DNA of 19,819 nucleotides from JBKQHQ01 sp052148715 (GTDB lineage Bacteria; Pseudomonadota; Alphaproteobacteria; Rhizobiales; Xanthobacteraceae), in NCBI GenBank assembly GCA_052148715.1, contig JBKQHQ010000062.1, positions 1 through 19,819 of the forward strand. Direction: 5' to 3'. A model generated the notes under the pieces. That model was given only the letters and a program-made list of their open reading frames with translations. It did no database searches and was not told the DNA's origin. Every line of letters begins with the position of its first letter. The stretch's first letter is position 1. Below are positions 1 through 7,587 of the stretch, in pieces. The position numbers were made by a program, and so were the translations under genes.

Positions 1-628
1 TCGTGGCGTCGATTTGCCCGCGCAACGACGCTTCCTGGATTGCCGCCACCACCACGTTGGCGGTGAGCGCCAGGTAGGCCGCCTCGACCTGGAAGTTCTG
101 AAAATCCGCCTGCGCCTGCAGCGATTCGACCGTGCGCCTGTTGAGGCCCCAGACGTCGAAGGTGTACGACACCTGCACCTGGGCGGTGTAGAGATCGAAC
201 GGGTTGGCGGCGGAGTTGAGTGTCGGAGATATGGCGCCGGGAGTTAGCGTTCGGCTCGGATTCAAATTGGCCTGCACCAGCGGGAAGTACTTGCCCTGCT
301 GCGCGTAGACGCCTTCCTTGGCGGTGCGCAGCGCGGCGATGGCAGCCTGCAAGCTGGGATTGGCCTCGAGCGATCGTTGGATCAGGGCATTGAGCCCCGG
401 CGAGTGGAACAATTTCCACCACTCGGCGGAAATCTCGTGGCCTTGCACGAAGTGCTGGGCCTTGCCGAAGGCCGCATCCGTCGAGCTGGTGTGCGTCGCG
501 AGCGGTTCCTTGGTGTAGCGGCTGACATCCGGAGCGGCCGGCGGCGCGAAATCCGGCCCCACCGCGCAACTCGATACAATAGTGGCCATAAATGCGGCCG
601 CGACGCCGGAACAACGCTTTACTGACAT
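1..628 (-). CDS. NodT/TolC-family efflux outer-membrane lipoprotein (partial, C-terminus outside window)
   Basis: This is the N-terminal ~209 residues of an outer-membrane factor that would form the exit duct of a tripartite efflux pump; the rest lies beyond base 1. The start ATG (628-626) has an AGGA six bases upstream. The product begins MSVKRCSGVAAAFMATIVSS, then Cys21, a plausible lipobox (VSSC). The AVGPDFAPPAAP that follows is the classic post-lipobox text of NodT-family lipoproteins. Further on come EWWKLFHSPGLNALI, SLEANPSLQAAIAALRTAKE and VSYTFDVWGLNRR, all typical of the first half of an OEP (TolC) repeat. It is transcribed away from the adaptor/pump operon at 870-5434, from a shared 241-bp control region, and is the natural partner for that pump. 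Placing the duct gene divergently rather than in the operon is less usual. Family confidence is high; the substrate cannot be read from this piece. Confidence 0.9.
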   Translation of the reverse strand, partial: MSVKRCSGVAAAFMATIVSSCAVGPDFAPPAAPDVSRYTKEPLATHTSSTDAAFGKAQHFVQGHEISAEWWKLFHSPGLNALIQRSLEANPSLQAAIAALRTAKEGVYAQQGKYFPLVQANLNPSRTLTPGAISPTLNSAANPFDLYTAQVQVSYTFDVWGLNRRTVESLQAQADFQNFQVEAAYLALTANVVVAAIQEASLRGQIDAT

Positions 629-707
629 ACGCTTTCCTACACAACAATTGCGCGTACCAGGATACCAGAACTATGGCCGATGCTAGGCGCGGCCGCGCCG
701 CCAGGGA

Positions 708-725
708 ACTGTGATTAGTCACAGT
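708..725. promoter_or_regulatory. Perfect 7-bp dyad with 4-bp spacer between divergent efflux genes (candidate operator)
   Basis: ACTGTGA-TTAG-TCACAGT is a perfect inverted repeat, 80 bp from the duct-gene start and 145 bp from the adaptor start. Its half-sites resemble the CRP half-site TGTGA/TCACA, but the spacer is 4 bp, not the 6 bp of CRP sites. A CRP/FNR assignment is therefore not supported. A dimeric repressor or activator site is an inference from symmetry and position only. Confidence 0.45.
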
Positions 726-758
726 AGACCTAGGGTCGGCCGATCGGCCAACGTCTAC
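724..758. promoter_or_regulatory. Nested inverted repeats around a 12-bp palindrome in the divergent control region
   Basis: The perfect palindrome GGCCGATCGGCC lies at 738-749 and is flanked by GTAGAC (724-729) and its reverse complement GTCTAC (753-758). A further dyad, CGATT-CGC-AATCG, lies at 803-815. The clustering between two divergent efflux transcripts suggests regulator binding, but no regulator gene is present in the window to pair with it. No convincing -35/-10 pair could be assigned. Confidence 0.35.
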
Positions 759-869
759 CAGCCCAGATCAGAACTCAGTCGCACTAGGCCCTTGGGGGCG
801 GCCGATTCGCAATCGTGCTACCGGCCTGCATCAGGACTTCAACAAGATTTCTGCGCTACGGTCTGTCCC

Positions 870-2105
870 ATGGAAACCGATAGAAGAACCATCAAGGTGA
901 GCGCGGCCGTCGCGGCCGCGTTGTTGAGCTTCGCGGCCGGCATCTATTTCGCCGGCAATTGGGCCGACGTGCCCAAGAAGCTTGGGGTCGGCTCCGCTAA
1001 GGCGAGCGCCAACGCGGCGGAAAAAGATTCGGCGAAGACGACACCCGCGCTGCCCCCGAATACCGTTGAGCTGTCCGATACGCAGTTGGCCTCGGTCAAG
1101 GTGGAGGCTGCGGCCGAGCGTCCCTTCGCGATCGAGAAGGCCGCGGTCGGCAGTATCGACTTCAACGAAGAGCTGCTGACCCAGGTCTTCACTAACTATC
1201 AAGGACGGATCGTCGGGCTGTTCGCCGCGGTCGGCGATGAGGTGAAGAAGGGCCAAACCCTGTTCACCATCGAGAGCCCCGATCTCGTCCAGGCGTCGTC
1301 GAATTTGATCGCGGCTGCGGGCGTCTTGGAGCTGACCGCGCGCAACCTGGCGCGTCTGACCAAGCTCTATGAGACGCGGGCGATCTCGCAAAAAGATCTG
1401 GAGCAGGCGGTCTCCGACCATCAGACCGCGGAAGGCAACCTGCGGGCCGCGCGCGATGCGGTGCGCATTTTCGGCAAGACCGACGCCGAGATAGACAAAA
1501 TGGTGACGGAGCACCGTGTCGATCCGATCTTGGTTGTGCCGAGCCCGATCTCCGGCCGTATCACCGCGCGCAATGCGGCTCCGGGGCTGCTGGTCCAGCC
1601 CGGCAATCTGCCGGCGCCCTTCACGGTCGCCGACATCTCCACCATGTGGATGTTGGCGAACGTCGCCGAGAGCGACAGCCCGGCTTTCCATCTGGGGCAA
1701 GAGGTCAAGGTTGCGGTCATGGCCTATCCCGGCCGCACGTTTGAGGGGCGGATCTCCACCATCGCCTCGACCGTCGATCCGAACACGCATCGGGTCCTGG
1801 TGCGCTCCGAGATCGACGATCCCAAGCACGAACTGCGCTCGGGCATGTTTGCGAACTTCGTCATCCGCACCGGCGATCCCGTGACCTCGATCGGAATTCC
1901 GCTCGATGGCTTGGTCCGCGAAGGCGACGGCACCATGGTCGTGTGGGTAACTACCGACCGCCATCGTTTCGTGAAGCGCACAGTAAAGATCGGCCTGCAG
2001 CGGGCGGGTAACATCCAGATACTGGAGGGCCTGCAGCCGGGCGAGCTCGTCGCCAACGAAGGTGCGCTGTACTTGAGCAACGCGCTGATTACGGCAGCCC
2101 GTTGA
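870..2105 (+). CDS. Periplasmic adaptor (membrane fusion protein) of heavy-metal RND efflux pump, CusB/CzcB type
   Basis: This 411-residue adaptor would link the inner-membrane pump downstream to an outer-membrane duct. An N-terminal hydrophobic segment at residues ~11-28 (SAAVAAALLSFAAGIYFAG) anchors it or acts as an uncleaved signal. Two half-lipoyl motifs are visible: GRIVGLFAAVGDEVKKGQTL (~112-131) and PSPISGRITARNAAPGLLVQ (~224-243). They flank an alpha-hairpin (~137-212). The beta-barrel region starting ADISTMWMLANV and the end TVKIGLQ.. to LQPGELVANEGALYLSNAL fit CusB/CzcB proteins. The ATG at 870 is preferred over an in-frame GTG at 711, because the 53 extra residues are low quality, precede the signal segment and lie across the control-region dyads. 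No good Shine-Dalgarno precedes 870. The pump gene starts 62 bp downstream, so the two form an operon. No His- or Met-rich metal-binding stretch is evident. Confidence 0.92.
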   Translation: METDRRTIKVSAAVAAALLSFAAGIYFAGNWADVPKKLGVGSAKASANAAEKDSAKTTPALPPNTVELSDTQLASVKVEAAAERPFAIEKAAVGSIDFNEELLTQVFTNYQGRIVGLFAAVGDEVKKGQTLFTIESPDLVQASSNLIAAAGVLELTARNLARLTKLYETRAISQKDLEQAVSDHQTAEGNLRAARDAVRIFGKTDAEIDKMVTEHRVDPILVVPSPISGRITARNAAPGLLVQPGNLPAPFTVADISTMWMLANVAESDSPAFHLGQEVKVAVMAYPGRTFEGRISTIASTVDPNTHRVLVRSEIDDPKHELRSGMFANFVIRTGDPVTSIGIPLDGLVREGDGTMVVWVTTDRHRFVKRTVKIGLQRAGNIQILEGLQPGELVANEGALYLSNALITAAR

Positions 2106-2167
2106 GAATTGTTCGATTGAGCAGCGTCAACCGGAGCGTCGACCGCTCTCATATGGAGATGTAGCCC

Positions 2168-5100
2168 GTGCTGAAGGGCTTGCTGGCATTCGGCCTCACC
2201 CGCCGTCCGATCATTCTCTTGTGCCTGGTGGTCTTTATCGGCGCCGGCATCATTGCCTTTTTGAAGCTGAACATCGAGGCCTACCCGAATCCGGCCCCGG
2301 TGATCCTGGAGATCACGGCCCAGTCGTCCGGCCTGTCCGCCGAGGAGATGGAGCGCTACTACACGATCCCGATGGAGGTCGGCCTCGCCCCGACGCCCGG
2401 CGTCGACATCATCCGCTCGACCTCCTTCTATGGTCTTTCCTTCGTCCGCGTCACGTTCAGGTACGGCATCGACTATTATTTCGCCGTGACGCAGGCGGCG
2501 CTGAACCTGCAGCAGAACGTCAGCCTTCCCAACAATGTGCAGGCGCAGATCCAAGGATCGAGCCTGGTCGGCGAGATCTATCGTTACCAGGTCTCCGGGC
2601 CCGAGCACATCGGCTTGACCAATCTGCGCACGATTCAGGACTGGGTGCTGCAGCGCCGGTTTCTGACCGTCCCCGGCGTCATCCAAGTCAACACCTGGGG
2701 CGGCACGACCAAGGAATACGAGGTCGAGATCGACCTGCACAAGCTTGACGCCTACAGCGTCACGCTCCCCCAGGTCATCAACGCCCTCGGCAACTCGAAC
2801 ATCAATGTAGGCGGTCGCACGATCAATTTCGGCCAGCAATCGGTGAATGTCCGCGGTGTTGGCCTGCTCGATAGCGGCGGCACGACCGATTTGACGCAGG
2901 GCTATCGGGTCAACGACATCGAGAACATCTCGCTGGCGCAAGTGAACGGCGTGCCCGTGCAGATCAAGGACGTGGCCAAGGTCTATGTCGGCAACGTGCC
3001 GCGACTCGGCAAGGCCGGCCGCGACAAGGAGGACGACGTGGTGGCGGCGATCCTGGTCATGAACCGGACGCTGCACACCAACGACGTCGTCCCGCGGATC
3101 AAGGCCGAGGTCGAGAAGATCAACAGCGACGGGACCTTGCCGCCCGGCGTCAAGATCGTCCCCTTCTACGACCGCACCACCCTCGTCTCCGTCACCACGC
3201 ATACGGTGTTGCACAATCTGGTCTTCGGCTGCCTGTTGGTCTTCTTCATCCAGTGGATCTTCCTGGGCGACCTGCGCAGCGCCATCATCGTCGGCGTGAA
3301 CATCCCGTTCGCGCTGTTCTTCAGCATCATCATTCTCGTGCTGCTCGGCGAGGACGCCAATCTATTGTCCCTCGGTGCCGTCGATTTTGGCATCATCGTC
3401 GATTCCGCGGTGATCGTCGTCGAGAACATATTCCGCAACTTCCAGGCATCGCCGGCGGAACGGCAAACGCTGCTCCAGCATCTGGCCGAGGAGCAATGGG
3501 GCAGCGATCCGACCAGCACCCATGATGCGGGCAATCGGCAATTGTGGACCGATCGGCTGCGCATGATCCTCATCAGCACCATGCAGGTCGACAAGGCGGT
3601 GTTCTTCTCCGCCACGATCACGGTCGCGGCGTTCATTCCGCTGTTCACCATGCAAGGCGTCGAAGGTCAGATCTTCAATCCCATGGCGCGGACCTACGGC
3701 TTCGCCATGGCCGGCGCGCTGATCGCCACGTTCACGATCACGCCGGTGCTGGCATCGCTGCTGCTGCCCCAGCATATCGCGGAAGCCGAAACCATCGTCG
3801 TGCGTGTCCTGCGCGGTGCCTATACGCCCGCCTTGCGTTTTGCGCTCGGCCATCGCTGGAGCATGGTCGCGTTCGGCGCGGGGCTTCTGATCCTGACCGG
3901 CGCTCTCGCTCCTTACCTCGGCACAGAGTTTCTGCCGGCGCTGGAGGAGGGCAATCTCTGGATCCGTGCCGCGATGCCGCCGACCATCTCGCTCGAGGCC
4001 GCCATGCCGGCGGTGACGAAGATGCGTAACATCCTGCTCAGCCATCCGGAAGTCATCACCGTCGTCTCCCAGCACGGCCGGCCCGACAACGGCAGCGACG
4101 CCTCCGGCTTCTTCAATGCCGAGTTCTTCGTGCCGCTCAAGCCGTTCGACGAGTGGCCGTCGGGCTACACGAAGGAAAAGCTGGTCGATGACCTGCAGGC
4201 TGAGTTCGGCAAGGAGTTCGCCGGCATCGGCTTCAACTTCTCCCAGTACATCCAGGACAACATCGAGGAGGGCCTCTCGGGCGTAAAGGGCGCCAATTCG
4301 GTCAAGATCATCGGCCCCGACCTGGCGACCTTGGAGCGGCTCGCCGACCAGGTGCTGCATGAGATGGACCAGGTCAACGGCGTCGCCGATCTCGGGGTTT
4401 TTCGCGTTCTCGGCCAGCCCAACCTGAACATCAAGGTGGATCGCGACAAAGCCGCGCGTTACGGGCTCAACTCCGGCGACGTCAACACCGTCGTTCAAGC
4501 CGCGCTGGGCGGCAACGTGGCGACCACGCTGCTCGAGGCCGACCGCCAGTTCAACGTGACCGTACGCCTGGCGCCCGAATACCGCGACAGCATCGGCTCG
4601 GTCGGCAACATCAAGGTCGGCTATACGAATGCCGCCGGCACCAATTCCTACATTCCCTTGAGCGAGCTGGCGGCCATATCGCTCGATACCGGCGCATCCT
4701 ACATCTTTCACGAGCGCAACCGGCGGTTCATTCCGATCAAGTTCAGCGTCCGCGGTCGCGATCTCGGCGGCACCGTGGCCGAGGCGCAGCAGCGGATCGC
4801 CAAGAACATCACCCTGCCGAACGGGTATCGCATCGACTGGGCCGGCGAGTTCGAGGAGCTGCAGCAGGCCAAGGCGCGCCTCGAGGTGATCGTCCCGATC
4901 AGTCTCGTCTTGATCCTGATGCTGCTTTACGGCCTCTTCAATTCGCTGCGCGACAGCCTCCTGGCGCTCGCGGGAATTCCGTTCTCGATCTCAGGGGGCA
5001 TCATAGCCCTCTATATCACGGGCTTGGACTTCAGCATCTCGGCCGCGATCGGATTCGTCTCCCTGTTCGGCGTCTCGGTCATGAACGGCATCCTGATCAT

Positions 5101-5434
5101 CACCTATTACAATCAGGTGCGGATGCGCGGCGGGATGAACAATATCGAGGCCATGTATCACGCCGCCGAGCAACGGATGCGGCCGATGCTGATGACGGCG
5201 CTGTCTGCTTGCATCGGCCTGCTTCCGGCCGCGGTCTCGACCGGCATCGGCAGTCAGGTGCAGCGGCCCCTCGCCACCGTGGTCGTCGGCGGCATGCTGC
5301 TCGGGCCGCTGGTCATGCTGGTGGTCGTGCCGGCCTTGCAGACACTATTCCTCGGCAGCGGCGGCGAGCCGCAGCCGCAGGGAGCACCGGCGCCGGCTGT
5401 GCCGCCCGAAGGCCTTGCCGAAGCGGATACGTGA
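2168..5434 (+). CDS. Heavy-metal-type RND efflux pump, CusA/CzcA family inner-membrane permease
   Basis: This 1088-residue proton-driven pump should export its substrate from the periplasm or cytoplasm through the adaptor and duct. The start is GTG, with GGAG at 2155-2158 giving normal spacing; the ATGs at 2153 and 2159 run straight into a stop. Family marks are the N-terminal membrane segment (~14-33), the porter-domain text STSFYGLSFVRVTFRYGIDYY (residues 84-104) and DLHKLDAYSVTLPQVINAL. The fourth-helix motif LGAVDFGIIVDSAVIVVEN has Asp406, Asp412 and Glu419. That acidic set is known from CzcA/CusA and separates metal pumps from drug pumps. A second membrane half starts near LEVIVPISLVLILMLLYGLF. 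The length is slightly above the usual ~1040-1060, partly from a polar insert after NIFRNFQ (residues ~426-450) and a Pro/Ala/Glu tail. The exact metal (Cu/Ag, Zn/Co/Cd or other) cannot be decided here. Confidence 0.95.
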   Translation: MLKGLLAFGLTRRPIILLCLVVFIGAGIIAFLKLNIEAYPNPAPVILEITAQSSGLSAEEMERYYTIPMEVGLAPTPGVDIIRSTSFYGLSFVRVTFRYGIDYYFAVTQAALNLQQNVSLPNNVQAQIQGSSLVGEIYRYQVSGPEHIGLTNLRTIQDWVLQRRFLTVPGVIQVNTWGGTTKEYEVEIDLHKLDAYSVTLPQVINALGNSNINVGGRTINFGQQSVNVRGVGLLDSGGTTDLTQGYRVNDIENISLAQVNGVPVQIKDVAKVYVGNVPRLGKAGRDKEDDVVAAILVMNRTLHTNDVVPRIKAEVEKINSDGTLPPGVKIVPFYDRTTLVSVTTHTVLHNLVFGCLLVFFIQWIFLGDLRSAIIVGVNIPFALFFSIIILVLLGEDANLLSLGAVDFGIIVDSAVIVVENIFRNFQASPAERQTLLQHLAEEQWGSDPTSTHDAGNRQLWTDRLRMILISTMQVDKAVFFSATITVAAFIPLFTMQGVEGQIFNPMARTYGFAMAGALIATFTITPVLASLLLPQHIAEAETIVVRVLRGAYTPALRFALGHRWSMVAFGAGLLILTGALAPYLGTEFLPALEEGNLWIRAAMPPTISLEAAMPAVTKMRNILLSHPEVITVVSQHGRPDNGSDASGFFNAEFFVPLKPFDEWPSGYTKEKLVDDLQAEFGKEFAGIGFNFSQYIQDNIEEGLSGVKGANSVKIIGPDLATLERLADQVLHEMDQVNGVADLGVFRVLGQPNLNIKVDRDKAARYGLNSGDVNTVVQAALGGNVATTLLEADRQFNVTVRLAPEYRDSIGSVGNIKVGYTNAAGTNSYIPLSELAAISLDTGASYIFHERNRRFIPIKFSVRGRDLGGTVAEAQQRIAKNITLPNGYRIDWAGEFEELQQAKARLEVIVPISLVLILMLLYGLFNSLRDSLLALAGIPFSISGGIIALYITGLDFSISAAIGFVSLFGVSVMNGILIITYYNQVRMRGGMNNIEAMYHAAEQRMRPMLMTALSACIGLLPAAVSTGIGSQVQRPLATVVVGGMLLGPLVMLVVVPALQTLFLGSGGEPQPQGAPAPAVPPEGLAEADT

Positions 5435-5440
5435 GGTCAT

Positions 5441-6340
5441 ATGCCCTCCATCATGCCGAGACACCTCCTGAGAGTGAGTAGCTGCCTATTGGCCGGGATC
5501 GCGTTCCTCGCCTTGGGGACGGATGTCAGCTTCGCCCGGCCCCATCACCATCATTCCGGGAAGAGCGGCGTCGTGGCTAACGATGCCAAGAAGGGCTCCA
5601 CGCCGGCGATCGTGAACCCGCCGTCGGGGAAACTGGGCGGCAACCAGCCAGGTCCGGGCCCGGATTTGAGCCAGCAGGCCAAGCAGGGGACCGACCCGGG
5701 CGACAAGGGTCCCGGCAAGAAGTCCGGCGACTTCGGCAAAGGAAATACGGACGCCCCAGGGCAGGTTCATTTCCAGACGCAAGCGCCCGTCATCGGGGCC
5801 GGTGGCAGCAAGGCGGGCGCGGCTGGTGCGAACCCCATCGATCTCAGCGTTACGGTGCTGCCGGGGCGCTGGTCCAAGAAAGGGCCCAAGCCGGCCGGCA
5901 CGAAGAAGACCACGATCGCGGGTCCCACCGGGAATTTTCACAAGCACAAAGAGAACTTTGCACCGTCCGCCAAGTTCGGCCCGGCGCGCAACGCTGTCGG
6001 CGTCTCCTTGGACGGGAGTGCCGGCTCACCGCACACGGGCACAGGCCCGGCGATCGACCTCGGCACGAAAAATACCGCCGCTGTCGGCGGAAAAACGGAC
6101 GGCGTCGCGGCCGGCACGGACCTGAGCCATCAAGGAGCGGGCAATCCGAGCCCGAACCCTCCGAGCCATCAAGGCTTCAGCGCGGTCATCCCCGAAGGCT
6201 CCGGAGCGAACAACGCCTTTGTCAGCGGGAACGTCAACCGACCCAGGCCGGGCCCAGGTTCCATCGGGGGTGCCCCCAAGAATTTGGCGGGTATCAACGG
6301 GACGACGATCCGCCCGAAGCGGTGTCTCGGCGGCTGCTAG
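5441..6340 (+). CDS. Secreted disordered Gly/Pro/Lys-rich protein with N-terminal His tetrad, co-operonic with RND pump
   Basis: I do not recognise a named family. The 299-residue product has a good Sec signal peptide (core CLLAGIAFLALG, likely cleavage after SFA at residue 32), so the mature protein begins RPHHHHSGKSG. The rest is low complexity, rich in Gly, Pro, Lys, Asn and Ser, with two SHQG motifs near residues 229 and 242. It ends KRCLGGC, giving a C-x-x-x-C pair. No fold or catalytic motif is visible. The ATG lies 6 bp after the pump stop, and GAGG overlaps that stop, so translation is probably coupled to the pump. Another ATG at 5453 is possible, but its spacing from the GAGG is too long. 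A periplasmic metal-buffering or metal-sensing accessory role is suggested by the His tetrad and the context, but is only inference. Confidence 0.75.
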   Translation: MPSIMPRHLLRVSSCLLAGIAFLALGTDVSFARPHHHHSGKSGVVANDAKKGSTPAIVNPPSGKLGGNQPGPGPDLSQQAKQGTDPGDKGPGKKSGDFGKGNTDAPGQVHFQTQAPVIGAGGSKAGAAGANPIDLSVTVLPGRWSKKGPKPAGTKKTTIAGPTGNFHKHKENFAPSAKFGPARNAVGVSLDGSAGSPHTGTGPAIDLGTKNTAAVGGKTDGVAAGTDLSHQGAGNPSPNPPSHQGFSAVIPEGSGANNAFVSGNVNRPRPGPGSIGGAPKNLAGINGTTIRPKRCLGGC

Positions 6341-6385
6341 GCTTTAACAACTCGCCAGCGCTAATCTGTGACATCCCGGGTGGCC

Positions 6386-6405
6386 AACGCGGGCATGCCC
6401 GCGTT
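6386..6405. terminator. 20-bp perfect palindrome between convergent genes (candidate bidirectional terminator)
   Basis: AACGCGGGCATGCCCGCGTT folds into an 8-bp stem with a CATG loop. It sits between the stop of the secreted His-tetrad protein (6340) and the stop of the minus-strand small protein (6470). There is no T-tract on either side, so intrinsic termination is uncertain; it could equally be a stabilising 3' hairpin. Confidence 0.4.
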
Positions 6406-6469
6406 CCGCCGAGGTGAGGTGATTTCGGTTCGCCGCCCGGCCAGAGCCACGAATCACCCGAAGACCGCG

Positions 6470-6703
6470 CTATTTCCGCGGTGCGTGCACGCCCCTGAAT
6501 TCGTCCGTGCGCCCGCGGCTCGAGAATTCCTGCGAGTCGGAGACGTGGCCGCTGCGGTTGTGCCGGGCATGCTGCGTCGTCTGCGCGGTTTCTTGATGGG
6601 TGATTCGGGTGGGTGAGGCATTGGTCGACGAGGCATTCGCCGTGAATGCCCCAACCGACAGGGCCGCGATTGCCGCCGTCAGGGTGAGAAGGCTCTTACG
6701 CAT
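6470..6703 (-). CDS. Small secreted basic/polar protein (77 aa), unknown function
   Basis: The start ATG (6703-6701) is fixed by an excellent GGAGG eight bases upstream; a longer upstream reading of the same frame is not supported. Residues 1-25 (MRKSLLTLTAAIAALSVGAFTANAS) form a clean Sec signal peptide. The mature ~52 residues are Ser/Thr/Arg/His-rich (ITHQETAQTTQHARHNRSGH) and have no cysteines. The string QEFSS followed by an Arg-rich stretch recurs in the secreted protein at 10268-10546, whose start MRKTILSGAAALAVIGAGAF is also similar, so the two may be distant relatives. The gene is monocistronic here, converges with the efflux operon and diverges from the membrane protein at 7064. Function is unknown. 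Confidence 0.7.
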   Translation of the reverse strand: MRKSLLTLTAAIAALSVGAFTANASSTNASPTRITHQETAQTTQHARHNRSGHVSDSQEFSSRGRTDEFRGVHAPRK

Positions 6704-7063
6704 CAAATCCTCCTTGGGTTCCGGCCTCGAGCCGGAAACAACGGTGCGATTCCCCTCCCGGAGCGTCTTCCTGCGTCCCGGGCAACTCAAAGATGATCCC
6801 GTTGACCATAAAGTGCAAGCGATAAGCGCAGCTTGCTAAAAATATGAGCAAAATTGCTCCCGCATACGGTTTAGGCGAATCCCCGTAAATACGAGCTTCT
6901 TGTGCGGTGCAAATTGAGGCGTGATTAATTCTTATGCATATTGCCGAGGTCTTGCACAATTAAGGAATCGAGACTAGGTTAGTGATCAGGCGCGTCAAAG
7001 ACGCCAGTGGGGAAACGTTTTTGAGGTCCGTTCGGTCAAGAGGCTGAACCGAAGGAGGGTACG
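6704..7063. other. Divergent intergenic region (360 bp) with dyad and AT-rich control sequence
   Basis: No gene is supported here. The minus-gene SD lies at 6712-6716. A dyad GAGCAA-AA-TTGCTC lies at 6846-6859, in the AT-rich middle of the region. A candidate promoter for the plus gene lies at 6914-6942, and a hairpin TTCGGT (7031-7036)/ACCGAA (7048-7053) sits directly upstream of the GGAGGG SD of that gene. Short frames reading through this region on both strands look like chance. Confidence 0.5.
6914..6942 (+). promoter_or_regulatory. Possible sigma-70-type promoter for the 7064 gene
   Basis: TTGAGG (6914-6919), a 17-bp spacer and CATATT (6937-6942) each match the housekeeping consensus at four of six positions, in an AT-rich stretch. 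The implied 5' untranslated region is ~115 nt. Found by eye only. Confidence 0.3.
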
Positions 7064-7423
7064 ATGAGCCTAGTTACCACTCCGAGATTGATCACGCCGA
7101 GAGCCGCGAAGGCCTTCTGTCAGGGTCGGGGCGACGAGCTAACAAACCGCCAGCGAATAGTCGGCATCGTTTGCCGGTCAGTATTCATGGTTGTTCTGTT
7201 GGTCGTGGCCGCGCGGGTGAGCGCGCCGCAGCACATCGGCAGCACCTGGCTCGATATTCCGCGCGGTGATTTCGTCAGGGCTATTGTTGGTTGTGGGTTC
7301 TGCCTGTGGGTCCTCGTTCACCTGTTCATCCTTCCCAAGGATGCGGGCGGTTACCGAACGTGGGGCTATCTCGGGGCCGCGCTCATTCCCTTGGCGCTGA
7401 TTTGCGGCGTCGCCGTCTGGTGA
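7064..7423 (+). CDS. Small integral membrane protein (119 aa), unknown function
   Basis: The ATG is preceded by a strong GGAGGG seven bases upstream, which supports the start. After a ~28-residue polar, basic N-terminus (GRGDELTNRQR), three hydrophobic segments are visible: ~32-49 (IVGIVCRSVFMVVLLVVAA), ~72-90 (AIVGCGFCLWVLVHLFIL) and ~101-119 (GYLGAALIPLALICGVAVW). The last ends exactly at the C-terminus. The positive N-terminus suggests it starts in the cytoplasm. I recognise no catalytic motif or named family. The gene stands alone between two divergent or convergent neighbours, so context gives no functional hint. Confidence 0.7.
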   Translation: MSLVTTPRLITPRAAKAFCQGRGDELTNRQRIVGIVCRSVFMVVLLVVAARVSAPQHIGSTWLDIPRGDFVRAIVGCGFCLWVLVHLFILPKDAGGYRTWGYLGAALIPLALICGVAVW

Positions 7424-7430
7424 TCACGCC

Positions 7431-7446
7431 GCGGCTCCCGAGCCGC
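7431..7446 (+). terminator. Hairpin 7 bp after the small membrane protein stop
   Basis: GCGGCT-CCCG-AGCCGC gives a 6-bp GC stem with a tetraloop, starting 7 bp after the TGA. No T-tract follows, so it is a weak terminator or a 3'-end stabilising hairpin. Confidence 0.4.
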
Positions 7447-7533
7447 AGCTGATAAGCAACATCAAGGCGTCCTCGCCGTGCTTGTGACGGCTATGGACTT
7501 TTTGGTCCCAGCAGCAATTAGTAAGCCGTGGAT

Positions 7534-7552
7534 GGCCGTGACGAGCACGGCC
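7534..7552. terminator. Hairpin between convergent genes 7064-7423 and 7588-8223
   Basis: GGCCGTG-ACGAG-CACGGCC is a perfect 7-bp stem with a 5-nt loop, in the middle of the 164-bp convergent gap. It lacks a T-tract on either strand. A bidirectional transcript-end function is inferred from position. Confidence 0.35.
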
Positions 7553-7587
7553 GTGATGGGCTTAATAATGCGCGAAAAATAGGGGTT

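Noticed and set aside
708..725. CRP/FNR binding site
   Set aside because: Half-sites resemble CRP, but the spacer is 4 bp; CRP and FNR both keep GA-N6-TC geometry, so only a generic dyad is claimed.
711..869. In-frame GTG extension of the adaptor gene by 53 codons
   Set aside because: The extension precedes the membrane anchor, has chance-like composition and covers the dyads of the control region; the ATG at 870 gives a normal family N-terminus.
831..1964. 377-codon minus-strand open frame
   Set aside because: It lies antisense to the clear adaptor gene, is Arg/Asp/His-rich as expected of a GC-bias shadow, and has no family text.
1724..4711. Long minus-strand open frames (496 and 449 codons) opposite the RND pump
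   Set aside because: Antisense shadows of a strongly codon-biased gene; composition is that of reversed GC-rich codons.
7000..7025. EcfG-type (general stress response) promoter around GGGGAAACGTTTT
   Set aside because: The GGAAC and CGTT boxes are adjacent rather than 16-19 bp apart.
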